This document shows, one piece after another, positions 62,844 to 64,000 of a stretch of DNA of 64,000 nt (position 1 is the stretch's first letter; every line of letters starts with the position of its first letter). The notes beneath the pieces were generated by a model that saw only the letters and a list, made by a program, of their open reading frames with translations, was not told the origin of the DNA and made no database searches. A program made the translations under genes and the position numbers. The DNA is taken from NCBI RefSeq assembly GCF_026625865.1, contig NZ_CP113067.1:2294001-2358000 (forward strand). The letters are read 5' to 3'. This DNA is from Microbacterium sp. SL75 (GTDB lineage: Bacteria; Actinomycetota; Actinomycetes; Actinomycetales; Microbacteriaceae).

Positions 62844-63113
62844 ATGGCACTCGAAGCAGACGTCAAGAAGGCGATCATCGAAGAGTACGCGACGCACCCC
62901 GGTGACACCGGATCCCCCGAGGTGCAGGTCGCGATGATGACGCAGCGCATCAAGGACCTCACCGAGCACCTCAAGACCCACAAGCACGACCACCACTCGC
63001 GCCGTGGGCTCTTCCTGCTCGTCGGTCAGCGCCGCCGCCTGCTGGGTTACCTGCAGGACGTCGACATCAACCGTTACCGCTCGCTCATCGAGCGTCTCGG
63101 TCTGCGTCGCTAA
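62844..63113 (+). CDS. rpsO: 30S ribosomal protein S15
   Basis: 89 residues, the exact standard length. The signature [25 protein letters not shown] and the N-terminal [17 protein letters not shown] define S15, which binds 16S rRNA early in 30S assembly. ATG 62844 follows AAGGAAGGGG with a rather long 10-nt spacer. It is transcribed alone and followed by a strong terminator. The gene order with the upstream nusA-infB-rbfA-truB-ribF block is broken here by 22 kb of other genes. Confidence 0.97.
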   Translation: MALEADVKKAIIEEYATHPGDTGSPEVQVAMMTQRIKDLTEHLKTHKHDHHSRRGLFLLVGQRRRLLGYLQDVDINRYRSLIERLGLRR

Positions 63114-63147
63114 TCGCACCAGCGTTCTATCGCGCAAAACATTCTTG

Positions 63148-63178
63148 GAAGGCCGCCCCACGGTGTGGGGCGGCCTTC
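63148..63178 (+). terminator. intrinsic terminator after rpsO
   Basis: GAAGGCCGCCCCA (63148-63160) pairs perfectly with 63166-63178, loop CGGTG, followed by GTCATT. Confidence 0.85.
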
Positions 63179-63265
63179 GTCATTCCCGGATGCCGTGCCC
63201 TCGCGGCGTGTGCTCGTCGTCGCGTCTCGATGCGTCGGCGTCGCGCGGCCACGTGCACCGGGTCG

Positions 63266-63338
63266 CACGCATAAACGCGATCGGCGCCCATAAACGCGAT
63301 GTGCACGCGTTTATGGGCGCCGACGGTGTTTATGCGTG
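63266..63338. repeat. quartet palindromic repeat, family B (TAAACGCG core), well-conserved copy
   Basis: Two 33-nt arms (63266-63298 and 63306-63338) are reverse complements at 30 of 33 positions, with a 7-nt loop. Each arm holds two cores: ATAAACGCG at 63271 and 63290, inverted CGCGTTTAT at 63306 and GGTGTTTAT at 63325, 19 nt apart. It lies in the 290-bp gap between rpsO and the oxygenase gene. Confidence 0.9.
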
Positions 63339-63351
63339 GCCCTGTGGCCCT

Positions 63352-63394
63352 GCGACCCGCGGCCACGCGAGCGGTAGCGACCCGCGGCCACGCG
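63352..63394. repeat. 18-bp direct repeat, two perfect copies
   Basis: GCGACCCGCGGCCACGCG occurs at 63352-63369 and 63377-63394, 7 nt apart, next to the family B repeat. Confidence 0.85.
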
Positions 63395-63403
63395 GTGGAC
63401 GGG

Positions 63404-64000
63404 TCAGGATGCCGTGCGCGCGGCAAGCAGGTCGGAGTGCCAGCGCTCCGCCACATCGGGGTGGGCGCGCAGCCGTGATTTGAGGGCGTTCTCGCCGTAG
63501 GTGGCGTGGATGGGGTTCGTGGGGTCGTCCTCGACGCCGCGGGCCTCGGCGGCGAGATCGGCCGGCAACTCGATGATCGGCAGACGCGCATCCAGGGCGG
63601 GGTTGAAGAAGAACGGCACCGAGATGCGCTCGTCGGGGAACTGCGGCGAGATCACGCGGTGGTTCGTCGCGCGCAGGTACCCCTGCGTGGCGTACTCGAG
63701 CAGCTCTCCGATGTTGACGACGAAAGCTCCCGAGACCGGGGGAGCATCGACCCACTCTCCCTCGCGCTCGACCTGCAGGCCGCCCTTGCCGGGCTCGACC
63801 CAGAGCAGGGTGAGGACGCCGGAGTCCTTGTGGGCACCGACGCCCTGCTGGGGCGTCGGGTCGTCCTTGCCGGGGTAGCGGACGATCTTGATGAGGGTTT
63901 GCGGGTCGCCGAAGTGGCTGTCGAAGTACTGCTCCTCTGCGCCGAGGGCGAGCGCCCACGCGCGCAGCAGCTTGCGGGCGACGCCGGTGAGGTGGTCGTG
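63404..64000 (-). CDS. isopenicillin N synthase-like 2-oxoglutarate/Fe(II) oxygenase, 5' end outside the window
   Basis: The minus-strand frame is open from 64000 to the TGA at 63404, giving the last 198 residues. The Fe(II) facial triad is visible: His and Asp in VGAHKDSGVLTLLW, the distal His in YLRATNHRVISPQF; RISVPFFFNP supplies the 2-oxoglutarate Arg-x-Ser. LIKIVRYPGKDDPTPQQ precedes it. This is the double-stranded beta-helix core of the IPNS/gibberellin-oxidase group; most bacterial members have unknown substrates. No initiation codon is in view for the full protein; ATG 63655 is internal. Confidence 0.85.
   Translation of the reverse strand, partial: HDHLTGVARKLLRAWALALGAEEQYFDSHFGDPQTLIKIVRYPGKDDPTPQQGVGAHKDSGVLTLLWVEPGKGGLQVEREGEWVDAPPVSGAFVVNIGELLEYATQGYLRATNHRVISPQFPDERISVPFFFNPALDARLPIIELPADLAAEARGVEDDPTNPIHATYGENALKSRLRAHPDVAERWHSDLLAARTAS

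Overview
The window is a 64-kb piece of a very GC-rich actinobacterial chromosome, most likely from Microbacteriaceae and probably Microbacterium. Three things point there: the gene order dxr / rseP / ispG / proS / nusA-ylxR-infB-rbfA / truB-ribF / rpsO, a MurE whose diaminopimelate motif is altered (fitting B-type peptidoglycan), and a CsoR-type copper operator in front of copA. There is no transposase, phage gene, tRNA or rRNA gene in view, so this is mostly core chromosome with short accessory insertions.

Layout. 1-3 kb: the end of a SorC-type regulator, convergent with a dhaKLM dihydroxyacetone kinase operon. 3-13 kb: a phospholipid acyltransferase, an FKBP lipoprotein and the isoprenoid/membrane-protease set dxr, rseP, ispG. 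That set is interrupted by two genes on the opposite strand: murE, and a fused anthranilate synthase behind a tryptophan attenuator. 13-19 kb: a secreted PAP2 phosphatase coupled to an L,D-transpeptidase, a BenE transporter, and an ECF sigma factor with a membrane partner. 19-31 kb: proS, an aldo/keto reductase, a DUF1206 protein, glycogen phosphorylase, an HD protein, and a fructoside/sucrose module (GH32, PTS EIIBCA, LacI repressor with a perfect 16-bp operator). 31-40 kb: the translation block nusA-ylxR-infB-rbfA, mutY, a kinase-like protein that has lost its P-loop, truB and ribF. 40-47 kb: an MFS exporter, a copper ATPase and a SNF2 helicase. 47-52 kb: a hypothetical protein, pfkA, and a DUF559 endonuclease-like gene bracketed by three palindromic repeats, then an S9 peptidase. 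52-64 kb: PiT phosphate transport behind Pho boxes, a phosphoesterase, aspartase, an FAH-family enzyme, a PrsW-like protease, a small FKBP, YceI, two exporters, rpsO, and a 2-oxoglutarate/Fe(II) oxygenase cut by the window end.

Three signals run through the whole window. (1) At least 22 genes have a TANNNT -10 hexamer ending only 6-9 nt before the start codon, which predicts leaderless mRNAs on a large scale; these hexamers also decide several start codons. (2) Two unrelated intergenic repeat families (cores GAGAACAGG and TAAACGCG) share one architecture: four cores, two direct then two inverted, spaced 18-19 nt. No annotated feature explains them, and this is the best candidate for something undescribed. 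(3) The word GGATGCC/GGCATCC is strongly over-used, even where it forces rare codons.

All functional calls come from reading motifs and gene context; no database search was run.
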